NCBI RefSeq assembly: GCF_024586455.1
Contig: NC_065920.1
Coordinates: forward strand, 71,642,821 to 71,706,820
Length of the DNA stretch: 64,000 nt
From: Bactrocera neohumeralis
Taxonomy: Eukaryota; Arthropoda; Insecta; Diptera; Tephritidae
Direction: 5' to 3'
Shown here one piece after another: positions 1 to 11,099 of the stretch; positions within the stretch are counted from its first letter, which is position 1, and every line of letters begins with the position of its first letter. The position numbers and the translations under genes were made by a program. The notes beneath the pieces are model-generated. The model saw nothing but the letters and a program-made list of their open reading frames with translations. It was not told the DNA's origin and did no database searches.

Positions 1-41
1 GAAAATAAACAATTAAGGAAGAGCTAAGTTCGCAACATGTT

Positions 42-180
42 AGGTCAGGTTAGGTTAGATGGCTGATCAGAGATCGCACGTAGACTAATGTAGTCCTTTG
101 TGAAGCCATTGAAAATAGAACTCCCGTGTTCGGACTTAAAGATCGGCAAACCGCTTAGTAGCCAATACAAATTTGCAAAG
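42..180 (-). mobile_element. 5'-truncated non-LTR 3' end with 10-bp target duplication
   Basis: A 139-bp insert flanked by perfect direct repeats GCAACATGTT at 32-41 and 181-190. It starts with AGGTCAGGTTAGGTTAG, which on the minus strand is a TTAGG-like 3' tail, followed by 3'-UTR-like sequence (GGCTGATC, CCTTTGTG) related to that at 34797. The insertion split a dispersed repeat beginning AAGAGCTAAGTTCG that is also seen at 49212. The duplication shows target-primed insertion. Confidence 0.75.
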
Positions 181-190
181 GCAACATGTT

Positions 191-1249
191 GCAGGAGTAT
201 AAAAATCGAAAGAAAGGTGATAGGTATATGGAAAGTTAGATAGTGTTATAGAAATATCAATAATATGTTCTACACCACACCACCACATACATATCCTTGT
301 ATAGTTGAAAGAAAAAAAATTTCTAACCGAAAATTGTTATTTTTTGTATTGAAGAAATTTTGTTTGGTTTTTCTCTAATTTTTGTGTTTTTCTGCTACTG
401 TCCAAACTTTTGTTCATACTCTTATATTTTAATAGCTAAAAAATATATAATATTCTCTTATTGTTATTATTATTTTTTTTACTCTCCCAGCAGTTTACTT
501 CAGCATTGACCGCATATAAGTAAAATATAAAAACTCTTGAGAAAACCTTCAAAATAATCAATCATTTACAAGCTTTCTATCAGCTGAATCTCTAAAGAGT
601 TACTACTTTGCCATTTCATACACTTCATACAATTCAACACTCACACACAAGCACACAGCAAACATATTTCAACCATTTTTTCTTTCGCTTTCAACTTGCG
701 GACACCTTTTTAATCTTCACGCGTCATTTATCATCACATTCACCATATTATTTGGCCTCCACAGGCGTCTATGTGTTGATTAATATGAGCGTCTGCCATC
801 TGACAATGGCAAAAAAACAGCTAAAGAAACAGTTAACGCAATGACAATCAGTCATCGAACGCTTATCTCGTCCAGTCAGTCGACCCAATTACAACGCATG
901 AATGGAAATTTACAGCTTTGCTACTTTTTATATCAAAATGCAACCGTGATGCGCTGATAATTTAAAGGTCGGTTTCAGTGCTTTGTGAGTTTCTGCCTAA
1001 TTCAGGTTCAGGCGCTGTTAATAAATGTTTGAGTTTGAAGTACAATGCATAAAGCACTAAGCAAGGGTAGGATATCAATGGTCAATTCATTGGTGACTGA
1101 TGACAATTTGACGCTTTTAAGTCGCTTTCCTTTTTCGTGAAAATAACTATGTTGGACATGCATATAACAGTGCCAATAACTAAATTATGTTATCTCATTT
1201 TAAATTTTGCATTTCTTGCATTTTCTATAGTTTGCCTTATAAAGCCATA
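191..1249. other. No gene recognised
   Basis: AT-rich sequence with no recognised coding region. The right half of the split repeat lies at 191-240 (GCAGGAGTATAAAA). The open frame at 608-844 starts with TTG and has no family resemblance. Confidence 0.5.
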
Positions 1250-1530
1250 GTAGGTTAGGTTAAGTTAATCTGGTAGGCCAATAAGCCACTCATAGACCAG
1301 CTTTGGTCCTTTGCGACCAGATGGAGTTCAGTTACTAGGTCCATTAGGAGTAGTCATCCTTTAGGATGCCTGTGCTTGACGCGAATTTTAACAGACTCTG
1401 TGGCCTCGCTATCGATACCTCCTCCAGTGTATCATACCAGGTCACCAGACGCTTACAGCGTAGTCTTGCCAATGCGGGACAAGTGCACAAGAGCTGCTTC
1501 AGTGTTTCTCTGGAGCCTTACTCTAGACAT
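1250..1530 (-). mobile_element. Non-LTR element 3' end: C-terminal zinc-finger coding, 3' UTR, TTAGG-like tail
   Basis: On the minus strand from about 1530 an open frame reads ETLKQLLCTCPALARLR and continues without interruption to a TAA at 1344-1346 (…ILKDDYS). The H/C-x-C pattern is the C-terminal zinc-binding end of RNase H-bearing (LOA/I-like) non-LTR polyproteins. About 95 bp of 3' UTR follows (GGCTTATTGGCCTACCAG), ending in TTAACTTAACCTAACCTAC. Related copies lie at 11100, 19095, 28264 and 46340. Confidence 0.7.
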
Positions 1531-2454
1531 TTACCGCAGTCTTGTCGCTCTGTCAGCTCGTTAACATAGCATTAAGTAGCTGAAATATTTTGGTAAAACA
1601 TAGTTCATAACTGCTTTTTATATTAAATTCGGTTTTGATAGCATAGTCTTGAGTCGAAGCTCACTAGGTTACACATCCTATGGACGCCATACTTCCTAAG
1701 TATAGATCCATAGACCTTCAAATACCAACGAGCTGCTTTGCTTCTATCAAATATTTGTAGAGACGATTCAATTTCAGCTAATTGACATAGTTCACCGAAA
1801 GCATGCCTCTAAAGATGGTTCAAACTTATTCTAGCGAAAGTCGAGGAGAAAATGGAAATAAAGAAAAAATTGAATGAGAAAATATCGAGCTGTCTTCACT
1901 TCGGAACAAGTTTAAGGATTATTTTCTATGGTTTTTTATGACCAAAGAGGTATTCCGATATCAGCTAATTACTGGTAATATAAAACAAACTTAATTTATA
2001 AAGCCATTATCGTGCATTACATGCCTGTAGATGGCGCTACAATAAATTTAACCAAAACCGACTGTTAGTTTGTTGTGGTCTCGACTGGTAACGAAAGAGT
2101 CTGCAGGTTAACAAAAAAATGAAAATAACAGTATCGGTCAGTGATTCACTTCTTATTTTGGGAACCTAAAATACCAGTGTTTCAGCTATTTAACGCTTCA
2201 TATCAGTGTTTCAGCGCAATCCGAAGATATTTCCACCGACAAAGGATGTATCAGGTTGTGCTTGATACCGAAAACGACAAAGAAGTACTGGACTTCACCG
2301 GAATACCTGCTTCGAAGAAGGCGTTAGGACAGTCTATCGAAAGGAACGGTGGTGGGCACCGATCTTTAGGACTCCAAAGGTATAATTTACAACGACCAAC
2401 TGGAGAAAGGAACGCAGCTACTTTGCTAAATCAGTGGGACTATTAGACACAGAA

Positions 2455-3040
2455 ACAAATCAGATGACATCAATATCATTGGCCATAACAATCGCATTGT
2501 TAGTTTGCATTCTCCAGCTTGGGCAAAGAAGCGAAGCAAATGAGTTTGGTAGTGAACGAGAGCAAGACAAAATATCTTCTGTCATTAAAGTAATAGTTAT
2601 CGCACTCGGGGCTTTGCGACGTCGCTGTTGACAGTCGTGACTTCGAAGTCGTAGATAATTTCATCTACCTTTAAAGCAATATTAACACTAACAACAATGT
2701 CAGCCTAGAAATCCAAAGCTAGATAACACTTGCCAACAGGTGCTACTTCGGACTGAGTATGGAATGTAGAAGGAAAGTCCTCTCTCGACGAACAAAGACT
2801 AAACTCTATAAGTCACTCATTATTCGCGTCCTGCTATATGGTGCAGAGACATGGACGATGACAACATCTGATTAGTCGACATTACGAGTTTTCGAGAGAA
2901 AGGTTTTGCAAAAGATTTATGGTCCGTTGCCCGTAGGCCACGGCGAATATCGTATTCGATGGAACGATGAGCTGTATGAGATGTACGACGCCACTGACAT
3001 AGTCCAGCTAATCAAAAAAACGCGGCTTGCTGTCTAGGTC
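2455..3040 (+). pseudogene. RTE-like reverse transcriptase, 3' half, decayed
   Basis: The frame holds recognisable RTE-type reverse transcriptase with in-frame stops. In order: DDINIIG (the remains of YADD, with the first two residues changed), then after one frame change GKEAKQMSLVVNESKTKY, DFEVVDNFIYL, ITLANRCYFGLS, KTKLYKSLIIRVLLYGAETW, RVFERKVLQKIYGP and ELYEMYDATDIVQLIKK. At least six stops interrupt it, so it is dead. The sequence from 1900 to 2450 may belong to the same element, but I could not place it. Confidence 0.75.
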
Positions 3041-3248
3041 ACTTTTAATGCAGAAAAAAAATATTTCGCCAAACAACAAACGGTCTCCTTCTTCGTCGCT
3101 ATGTCATAGTCATAGACTAGAATACGAACTGCTTTCATGTGTAATATATCCATAAGATTTTTCTGCGAATTAGTTTTGTTTCCTAAAGACAAAAATTTGA
3201 ATCGAATCGAATGCCTACTTTGAAGACCTTCGGAAAATATACTATTTC

Positions 3249-3582
3249 AGATGACTTAAAGAAGTTGTAGCATCCCAGGATCAAGAGTATCGAGGTAAAA
3301 GGATACCAACTTGAGAAATAAATCGTAATAAACTATTTTTTATTTTTTTTTTTTAAATCTGAGAAGTAGGCTTACCTTATGATGCGACTCAAATTTCTGC
3401 CCGGAGAGTAAATTTTTCAAATTTCATTACATTACAAATTCAGAAGGTGAGCCTTCACAGATTAAAAAAAAAAATAAAAAATAGTTTTTAGATACCTTTC
3501 AGATTTTTATAAAATTATTTTCCAGATAGATCAAAGAAGTTGGAGTAGCATGGTGCGAAACTTTCGAGGTAAAAGAGTATTT
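3249..3582. repeat. Foldback unit inside a ~60-bp direct repeat
   Basis: Arms of about 47 bp at 3330-3377 and 3443-3489 are inverted copies (AAACTATTTTTTATTTTT in the left arm; its complement in the right; GGCTTACCTT against AAGGTGAGCC). Outside the arms, two diverged direct repeats sit at about 3249-3307 and 3523-3582, sharing CAGAT, AAAGAAGTTG, GCAT and TCGAGGTAAAAG. This could be a small MITE or a local rearrangement. Confidence 0.55.
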
Positions 3583-3599
3583 GCAGAGTATTCAACCTC

Positions 3600-5260
3600 C
3601 GTTTTTATGCAATTAGAGTTTTTCATCTGTGGGCTAATTGCTTAACGAGCTAACCTTTAATAAGGGATACTAATAACAAAGGTATAATAATGAGAATATT
3701 GAGCACAATCGTTTCTGTATTAGCTGCAATTGAAATAACTCAATCAAACTGTTGTCGGTGCATTGGACTTAACCATTTTAAGCGCGAAACTATATATTTT
3801 TTTCGAATTTTTATAAATTATTTAGGGCTTAGAAGAGCTAAGTTCAGTGAAATGAAAACTTTCGTAATATCTAGCAACACAACAAACAGCGTAACTTCAT
3901 TTGAAAACTATTCTTCTTACTAAAAGCTCCCAAAATATAAATTAAAACAACTGAAGGAATTATTTCGCAATTGTTTTCCTTTCATTTCTGCATACAACTT
4001 TCCAAAAATTGTAGAAACTCAGTGCTGCGCATCTGAATTAAGCACCACACATTCATTTTTCCACACAATTAGCTAACGTAATGAGTATTTTTGAAAAATT
4101 AGGCGACTGCACGCGTGAAATTGCCACCGAACACGCACACATGCGCACACATACGTACATAGAAACACAACAACCTTACTTCATTTACAGTACATACGTA
4201 CATATACATGTAGATATATATGGCACTCACGCGCCGACAATTGCAAAATGACAGCAAATAAACACCATTTTTGTAAACCTTATATTCAGCACCAACACAC
4301 GCGCATACTTAATACATATATGTATATTTGCTAGCCTACGTGCATATATGCCGCACATATCCGCCACCAGGCCGCCGTCGGCTGTTTGTGGCGTCGATAA
4401 ATTTCGAAAACGTGCCGCTGCGCATTGCGTGTTCATATCAATCGCTGCCGCCGAACCGCCGGCGAAAATGTCAGCACCACCGCACCCACAATCAGCCGGC
4501 GGCGTTGCGTTTCACACACATAGACAATATGTGTCGACGTTGTTTTTGCGCTGCGTCATTTGCACGACAACGTTGCACTTGGCCTTGCATGCTACACGTG
4601 CGGCTGCTGCCTATTCGCCGTTATAAATTGCTACATTCCGATGTGTTGTTATTCATCGACACATATGAATAAGCACACATATGCGTACACAAGTAAGTAT
4701 CTGCTCATTTGAGCATTTGGGTGTACACATGCGAGTGTCAGTGTAGTGTTCGATTCGCTTTTATTTCAACAGTTTCCTAATGTGAACATTTTTTTTGGCA
4801 ATTTTGCTTACTTGGTATGCCAATAGATTGATTTGTTTAAATGCCAACGAAAATACACACGATAGTGTATGATAAACATTAGCCAACTGCTGTTATTAAA
4901 ATTAACTTACTGCCATCGCAATGGGTAATGGAACGAGTTCATTTTGAGATGTGAAAATGTTAAAAACAAATGATGAAGCGCTGAGTTTAGAAGGCACCCA
5001 CTTTTTGATGATTTCTATGGCGAATTACGTGAATAAAGTGTAGCGTTTATCTGTGATGTTTAATCCTTTCAAGACCGCACCTAAACCAATTACCAGAAAT
5101 TTTTTTCTTGATTTTCTGACTTAAAATGGCTCAATTAACAGTCATGAAAAGTTTTAGCTCTCTAACGTGATCCGATCAAAAGATATTGAAAGTTGCTTAT
5201 AAGCAACTTTGGGCGTTTAATGCAGTATTTGAGTGATATAAATACATGCAAAGAAAAGAA
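3600..5260. other. No gene recognised; CA-rich tract near 4127-4210
   Basis: Mixed AT-rich sequence. 4127-4210 is rich in CACACA and TACATA short repeats. 4340-4620 is GC-richer and open in several frames, but no frame resembles a known protein and no splice-bounded exon stands out. Confidence 0.4.
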
Positions 5261-5262
5261 TA

Positions 5263-5808
5263 TAATGGGTTGTCAAAAAAGTCTTGCGGTATTTTTATTG
5301 AATTTTTTTTTTTTTGAAATTGAAATAAATTTTTGATGACTCATGCCCAGCTCTTGACCGATGCTACGGCTGCTAATATGCCGGTCTCTTTCGACCAATT
5401 CAGCGATTTTAACGCAATTTTCGACGACAAGCCTTCCGGAGCGTGGCACATCTTCGACCACCTCTACACCAGAACGAAAACGTTAAAACCATCGTTGTGC
5501 GGTGGAAATGGAAACTGTATCGGGTCCAAAAACTGCACAAATTTTATTGGCGGCTTGAGATGCATTTTTGCCTTTATCGTAGTAGTACTGTAAAATATGC
5601 CGTATTTTCTCTCTATTTTGCTCCATGTTTGCGACGCTATAACTCACGAACGACTTAAAAGAAACTACAATCAATAAAACGGGTGTAAGCGCGTGAAATG
5701 AGCTTTCCAAAAAGGTATAGCATGACCCGATGCGACGAATAAAAGTAGAATTACGCGCTTTCAGCGCCAACTAGCGAAAATACCGCAAGACTTTTTTGAC
5801 AACCATTA
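5263..5808 (-). mobile_element. Internally deleted mariner (nonautonomous), copy 1
   Basis: TIRs of about 28 bp (ATGGGTTGTCAAAAAAGTC… inward to GCGGTATTTT) at both ends, flanked by TA. Inside, on the minus strand, is the start of a mariner transposase: MEQNREKIRHILQYYYDKG, NKICAVFGPDTVSISTAQRW, later ELVERDRHISSRSIGQELGM. After GMSHQ the sequence jumps directly to the 3' end, so the catalytic D,D,D domain is missing. A frameshift breaks the N-terminal part near 5483. The same deletion is shared by copies at 7729 and 18149. Confidence 0.85.
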
Positions 5809-5859
5809 TACGAGTAAACAAGGGATTTCTCTTTATTTATCATATACGTATGTATATGT

Positions 5860-6060
5860 TTGTTTTGTATTTTAAGTGTGATAAGATAAAAAAACAGTTC
5901 TTGTGCGTATTGCAGCATAGATGAACACCACATTTTAAGCTTTTTGAGAGAGGTGTGCCGGTTTTACAAAGGCGACAACGTTCTTTCTCTCCCCAAACTA
6001 TCCAATGACCATTTTTCAAATCGCTTTGAACTTGTCGATTCTTCAACAACGTGACTCATC
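5860..6060 (-). pseudogene. piggyBac-like transposase C-terminal Cys-rich fragment
   Basis: The minus strand encodes GHWIVWGEKERCRLCKTG, then SKSLKCGVHLC and NTHKNCFF. The spacing C-x2-C, K-C-x4-C, x6-C-F resembles the C-terminal cysteine-rich domain that piggyBac-family transposases use to bind their ends. Only this end is visible. No TIR or TTAA site was matched to it, so the call rests on the cysteine pattern. Confidence 0.45.
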
Positions 6061-6424
6061 GTTCCATCGAACTGCACTTCTGAGAAAAGTGGCTAACGCG
6101 AATCCATTGAATCTTTCGCATTTTGCAAAACTCGGGCGTCGACTCATCCGTTGTTGACACCGTCCAAGACTCTTGCAATATCCATCTGGAATTTTATAAG
6201 TGGCATATGCTTGATGTTTGGTTTTTTGTTGTCTCCGAGAGAGGACTTTGGAATTGATAACTCAGTCCGAAGGCTCCTGTTGGCAAAGTTATCCTTTCTA
6301 GGCTGACCATTGTTGGTGGATGTTTCACTTTATATAGCTTATCCACTAAGCATGACTGTCAAGATGAACTGCTCCCATGTGTTTATTACATTTTGAAAAA
6401 ATAGCCGATCTCGGAACTTCAACA

Positions 6425-7339
6425 AATTTTTCTTCTTTTCCATTCCAACGCTTCGATTGGTTACCACGTCCTGGACGGCTATCAACTGATGATACGTCAA
6501 TTAAATAAAGGAATCATTGATAAAGAATTGACGATTAACAGCCAGAAATCTTACTGACATCGTTAGAATATCGGAAGGATCGGTGAAAACTATTTTGAAA
6601 GATAATTTGGGCCTGAGAAAAGTGAAAGCATGATTGTTACAAAATCACTCTTTTTTCGGAAAACAGCGTCGGTTAACGTCTATGAAACAAAGTCTTTCCG
6701 ATCTGACCAGGATGTCACTCAACGTCATTATTACACAGCCGTATGAGTTTTGCGGGGCTACGACCCAGAAATCGCGGCATCAATCAGCCGCATTTCATGG
6801 CAAAGGTGAGCCGAAATCGACGAAGAACTTACGTCAAAGCTCAAAAATCAAGGTTATGTTGACAAGATTTCTTTGATTGTCGGTTGTTGATTTGCCAGGT
6901 CTGAAGCCCTTAAGATCGAACAAGGTGTCAACGGTGGGCTACTATTTGACACAATATGCTTCGTTTAGAAGCTATATGCGATGAAAACGGATGGAAACAC
7001 ACCACGGTTGATGGTTTTTTTTCATGGATTGGGCATGCACCGTCACATACCATTGATTCTTGGTGAGTTTTCGTCAAATTTTCAAAGATAGCTGATGCCA
7101 AAACCATCGTATTCGCCTGATGTTTGAATGTGTGGCCGGCTATTCAGCAAACTGACCGCTGCTATGAAACCGTTTTGAGTCAATTGAAGATATTAAACGT
7201 GAATCGCAACGCGCATCGGAGACTATTTCGGAAATTAACTTACACAACAGTTTTGAGGATTAGAAAAAAACATTACTACAAGTGTATTATGGCCAAAGGA
7301 TATTACTTCGATGTAGACGACATAGATTTCGAAGAATAA
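6425..7339 (+). pseudogene. Decayed mariner transposase
   Basis: Pieces in mariner order: PRPGRLSTDD after the HTH region, then LTINSQKS and near 6590 sequence that reads SVKTILKDNLGLRKVK with corrections, FFGKQRR, a PEIAA/KGEPKSTK stretch, SSKIKVML, APSHTPLI (the second catalytic Asp region), PKPSYSPD (third Asp region), and a C-terminus ending YYFDVDDIDFEE with a stop at 7337-7339. Many stops and frameshifts. TIRs were not identified. Confidence 0.7.
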
Positions 7340-7728
7340 ATTAAGAATTTTAAAATTATGAAGAAAGTCTTACTATTTTTTGCTCTTTGTAGTATATGAA
7401 GCCGATAGAAGTACCCGAAAAAGGAGCAGTCAAGGTGAGCTTTTGTTTGAAATATCATTCAAATACAAAATAGTATAATTTTTAGAATTTATAGAATTTA
7501 TAAAACCTTAATAAAGGCAGCTTTATGCAGTCTTTCTTCAGGAAGGCACTCTTTGTTCTCACTCATTCTTAATTGATTATTAAATTAAGAAATTATATAA
7601 TAAAATTATATCGTAACAGAGAATTAAATAAGCCTACACGCCAGCACTGGCACACAGACAGTTTGAATAATGAAACCTTAGCTAGAATATCAAATATTGA
7701 AAGCTTAATATTAATATTTTGGATAAAT

Positions 7729-8248
7729 AATGGGTTGTCAAAAAAGTCTTCCTTGTGTTTTATTGCGCGCGTTTTTTGCTGAAATTGAAATGAATTTTTG
7801 ATGACTAGTGGTCCGAGTCGATGTTGACCGATGCTACATGCTAAAACATGCCGGTCTCTTTCGACTATTCAGATCGATTTTATCGCAGTTTTCGATCGAC
7901 AGACATTCAGGTAGCTTGATGCATCTTCTTATGCTGGAATCTAGTACTACAGATAACTGTATCGGGCCCATAAACTGCACAAGTTTTATTGGCGGCTTGA
8001 GATGCATTTTTGCCTTTATCGTCGTAGTACTGTAAAATACCCGTATTTTCTCTTTATTTTGCTCCATTCTTTGCGACACTATGGCTCAAACGACCAAAAC
8101 GATTTTGACAATCAATCAAACACGTGGGGCAGCGCTCAAATGCGCGCTCCAAAAGGTCATAGAAGGACTGGTCACATCGAACTTCTCTTCCGTCAGGGCG
8201 TGGGCGCAACTAGCGATATGTTGAAGAACCTTTTTGATGCGGATTATA
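7729..8248 (-). mobile_element. Internally deleted mariner, copy 2 (strongly diverged)
   Basis: Starts ATGGGTTGTCAAAAAAGTC and carries the block GCGGCTTGAGATGCATTTTT and CTTTATCGTCGTAGTACTGT found in the copy at 5263. The minus-strand reading starts from MEQNKEKIR. The 3' TIR is heavily changed (GTTGAAGAACCTTTTTGATG) but alignable. Same deletion as the other two copies, with additional internal losses. Confidence 0.7.
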
Positions 8249-9065
8249 TAAAAATAATAAATAAGCAGTGAATGATAGTACTCGGCGATGAACAAACACC
8301 AAACTTGCGCTGCTTTATATGGCCAATATATAAATATATATATTAGTCACAAGGACCTACTCGTCTCTATCCTTGTCCCGTCCATCGCATTTCTTGGACG
8401 GCGGTGATGTCAGCCTGTGTGTATTGAGGACATGAACAATGGGCAGCGTACCTTCCCAATTTGTTTGACGAATTCCAGGTGCATATTGTTTGCCATGGTC
8501 TCATTTAAAGGGGGTCTCTCATCTTATGGTGTAGCTCTTCACAGTTAACGTGGCGGGTCCCAAACACACACAAACACAACATTAGGGTGATTCAAAATCG
8601 AACGGATTTTTTTTTTTTACCCAGTTTAGTACTTGGTCAAAGAAAAATAGTGAGCTGCTTGACCATGTGTAAAAGAATCGTTTCTCCACTCCCAAATGGC
8701 GATTAGAGAACTTTCCTCACTTGCGTGAACTTTTACACATGACTCCATCCTCCTAATATATAAAACATTAATATATAAAAATAATAAATAAGCAAAAATA
8801 TTAAGTGTTGAACAAACGAAAATTGGAAAATGCTGTGGGAAAATATATAAATATATATATTAGTAAACATTTGCCAAAAATATTTGCTCATGTCTGTACA
8901 TGTGAGTATGGGTGTGCGAGTGTGTGTGTATTGCTGAACAATGGAGTGTATTGACCACATTTTGTTTGCGAACTCGGCATATTGTTTGCGCTCATTTATG
9001 CTTATGGTGAAACTTTAACAGTTAAGCAAACACACACAAACGTATACATTAGGGTGATTCAAAAA
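8247..9065 (+). repeat. Diverged ~527-bp tandem duplication
   Basis: 8247-8605 and 8774-9065 share, in the same order, AAAAATAATAAATAAGCA, AATATATAAATATATATATT, GTGTGTATTG, CATATTGTTTGC, CTCATTTA, CTTATGGTG, CACAGTTAA/AACAGTTAA, and ACATTAGGGTGATTCAAA. The intervening segments differ strongly. Both units end at the start of a TAGGGTGATTC MITE terminus. Confidence 0.6.
8645..8752 (-). repeat. Dispersed repeat also present inverted at 49800
   Basis: About 105 bp (GTGAGCTGCTTGACCAT … AACTTTCCTCACTTGCGTGA … GACTCCATCCTCC) matches the complement of 49800-49910 with a few changes. Its element class is not clear. Confidence 0.6.
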
Positions 9066-9233
9066 AAAATTTTTTTTTTTTTCGTTTAGTACTCGGAAAA
9101 ATAGTTTGCTAGACACGAAACTTGACGAAACTTTCACAGTTAAGCAAACACACACAAACGTATACATTAGGGTGATTCAAAAAAAAATTTTTTTTTTTCG
9201 TTTAGTGCTCGGAAAAATAGTTTGCTAGACACC
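9008..9233 (+). repeat. ~118-bp tandem duplication of MITE end plus flank
   Basis: 9008-9116 and 9127-9233 are near-identical: GAAACTTTAACAGTTAAGC, ACACACAAACGTATACATTA, then GGGTGATTC, an A/T tract, CTCGGAAAAATAGTTTGCTA and GACAC. The second unit is the true left end of the MITE at 9168; the first is a duplicate that lacks the rest. Confidence 0.8.
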
Positions 9234-9579
9234 TCTAAGAAAGCCTCTCCAAACATGAGTTTTTAATTGTAACGGGAAGGTCCTCCTTTTACTGTTAATA
9301 TCTTTTAAACGTTTGGGTTTACGAAAAAATCACAATAGACCTTTTTTGTAGAGCATTCAATTTCCTACAAAATCTAAGAAACAAGATATTTTTTCAAGTA
9401 GTTGGAAGCGAGATATAATTTTTTCTATCTGATAATAAGAAAAAATAGAAAACTGTATGTCGGAGGACCTTCCCGTTACAATTAAAAACTCATGTTTGGA
9501 GAGGCTTTCTTAGAGGTGTCTAGCAACCTATTTTTCCGAGTACCAAACGAAAAAAAATAATTTTTTTTGAATCACTCTA
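9168..9579. mobile_element. MITE with ~118-bp terminal inverted repeats
   Basis: The left arm 9168-9286 (TAGGGTGATTC … CTCTAAGAAAGCCTCTCC … GGGAAGGTCCTCC) is repeated inverted at 9462-9579, with small length changes in the A/T tracts. The 175-bp centre is AT-rich and non-coding. Its termini share TAGGGTG with the split MITEs at 19035, 40760 and 46251. Confidence 0.85.
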
Positions 9580-9599
9580 GTATTCATACATATTTACTC

Positions 9600-10500
9600 G
9601 CACATACGAAATATTATGCAATGATTATACACTTGTGGCGCACATTAGCGAAGCAAACAAACAAACATATGAATTTCGGCAATAACAGTTTTTGTTGATG
9701 AATAATATTGGGGGTAGCGTGTAGATGAATAATTCAATTAAATATTTCATTATAGAGAAATTGCGCTTTTGGGCACTTTGAGTCTTAATGTGTAGCAAAA
9801 ACTGCTGAAATTAAGTTTTTCTCTATATAGTCAGACCAACATCTTTATTGGTCACAGCTTTTTCTTTGAAGTGTTTCGAAATTAAAATTCAATTTCCTTT
9901 AGCTCACACTTCCAACAAGCGAAAACCTCACATATGTTAATATATATATTATATGTGCACTATACTTGTATTTAGTAAAGCTGCGCATTTCAGTCGCCGA
10001 GCCGTGACTGCGCAATCACTTTTAATTAATGAAAATTACAGCGGCTGGAATTTCATTGATTATCGCGCGCATATCGCTTTGTAGGCGTATGTGCCACATA
10101 ATTGGTAAGCTGCAATGTCGCAAGAAGATAGTGAAAATTAACGGTAAATTGATTTAACCATAAAAGTTAAGTAGCTGTTAATTGGACCAATATAAATAAA
10201 GTGCGCTGTGAAGGCTCGATGCGGATTTAATTAAGATTGGAGTGCAGCGCCGTACGTTGGTCACTTAAGCTGCTGTGCAAGTTAAAAAAAAATATTATAA
10301 TAAAAAAAAAAATACGTGAAAATAAGTAAACTATAAAAGGAATAAAAAAGTGATTCAAAAAGTTGTACTGAAAGTTTAGCATTTTATCAAATTGTATAAG
10401 GTTTATTTGAAATAAAAGTTACTTGCTGATGGAAACACACCTTCAATGAGGATTGCACCTAAATGCCTTTAAAAAATTTTGTATAAAATAAAAGAATTCC
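9600..10500. other. No gene recognised
   Basis: AT-rich sequence with no recognised coding signal and no clear repeats. Confidence 0.4.
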
Positions 10501-10505
10501 GGTAA

Positions 10506-10666
10506 AGCATTCTCAAATTCTTACAACGAAGGAATGTGTATTCAGCGGCTTCTTCTGTCGCATCGTTGTAGAGGCGTGACGGCTTTTCGACTTTTCCCAT
10601 TCTGTGGAGGTACTTTTCGAAGTATTCTTGGCCAGATAACAGCTGAGTTGTGTAGTCTAGTCGACT
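10506..10666 (-). pseudogene. R1-like non-LTR polyprotein C-terminal fragment
   Basis: The minus strand reads SRLDYTTQLLSGQEYFEKYL, then HRMGKVEKPSRLYNDATEEA and AEYTFLRCKN. This is the R1-clade pattern 'QLLSGHG-F--YL', then '--C-YC---D-AEHTFF-C', with the first cysteines already lost (SRLYN for C-YC). Confidence 0.65.
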
Positions 10667-11099
10667 TCATTAACTTTACCGTTTGTTTATAAGTTTAGGT
10701 CTTTTATTAGTCTGGCCGTCCAACTTCCGCGACTCTCGATGATAATGGAGACGATTTATATTAAGACTATTACCGCATAAAATGTATTAACTCTTGAGTG
10801 TATTTCATATTTAAAAGAAAAGAATGACAGACTTCGAAAGTGGACAAATAATTTATGTGTAATACAGGGTTCTTTTTCAAGATCACTATACGAAAATTTA
10901 TAATTAAATTAGTGGATTACTATCACATCAAATTTGCCTTGGACTGGTACTTTGAAACTAAGCGCGCAAACAGAAACGGCAAACAACAACACTTGTTTGT
11001 ATTGGTGCAACATTTCGTTACATTCGTATGTAGTTTGAACTCGGTAAGTCAATTAGTATGTGTGTGGCAACTGTTCGTTTAAGACACGAAAATATTGAT
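10667..11099. other. No gene recognised
   Basis: AT-rich sequence. The 75-residue open frame at 10855 has no recognisable family features. Confidence 0.35.

Noticed and set aside
4328..4672. GC-richer stretch with overlapping open frames as a coding exon
   Set aside because: Several frames on both strands are open at once and none resembles a receptor exon or other protein; no convincing splice pair.
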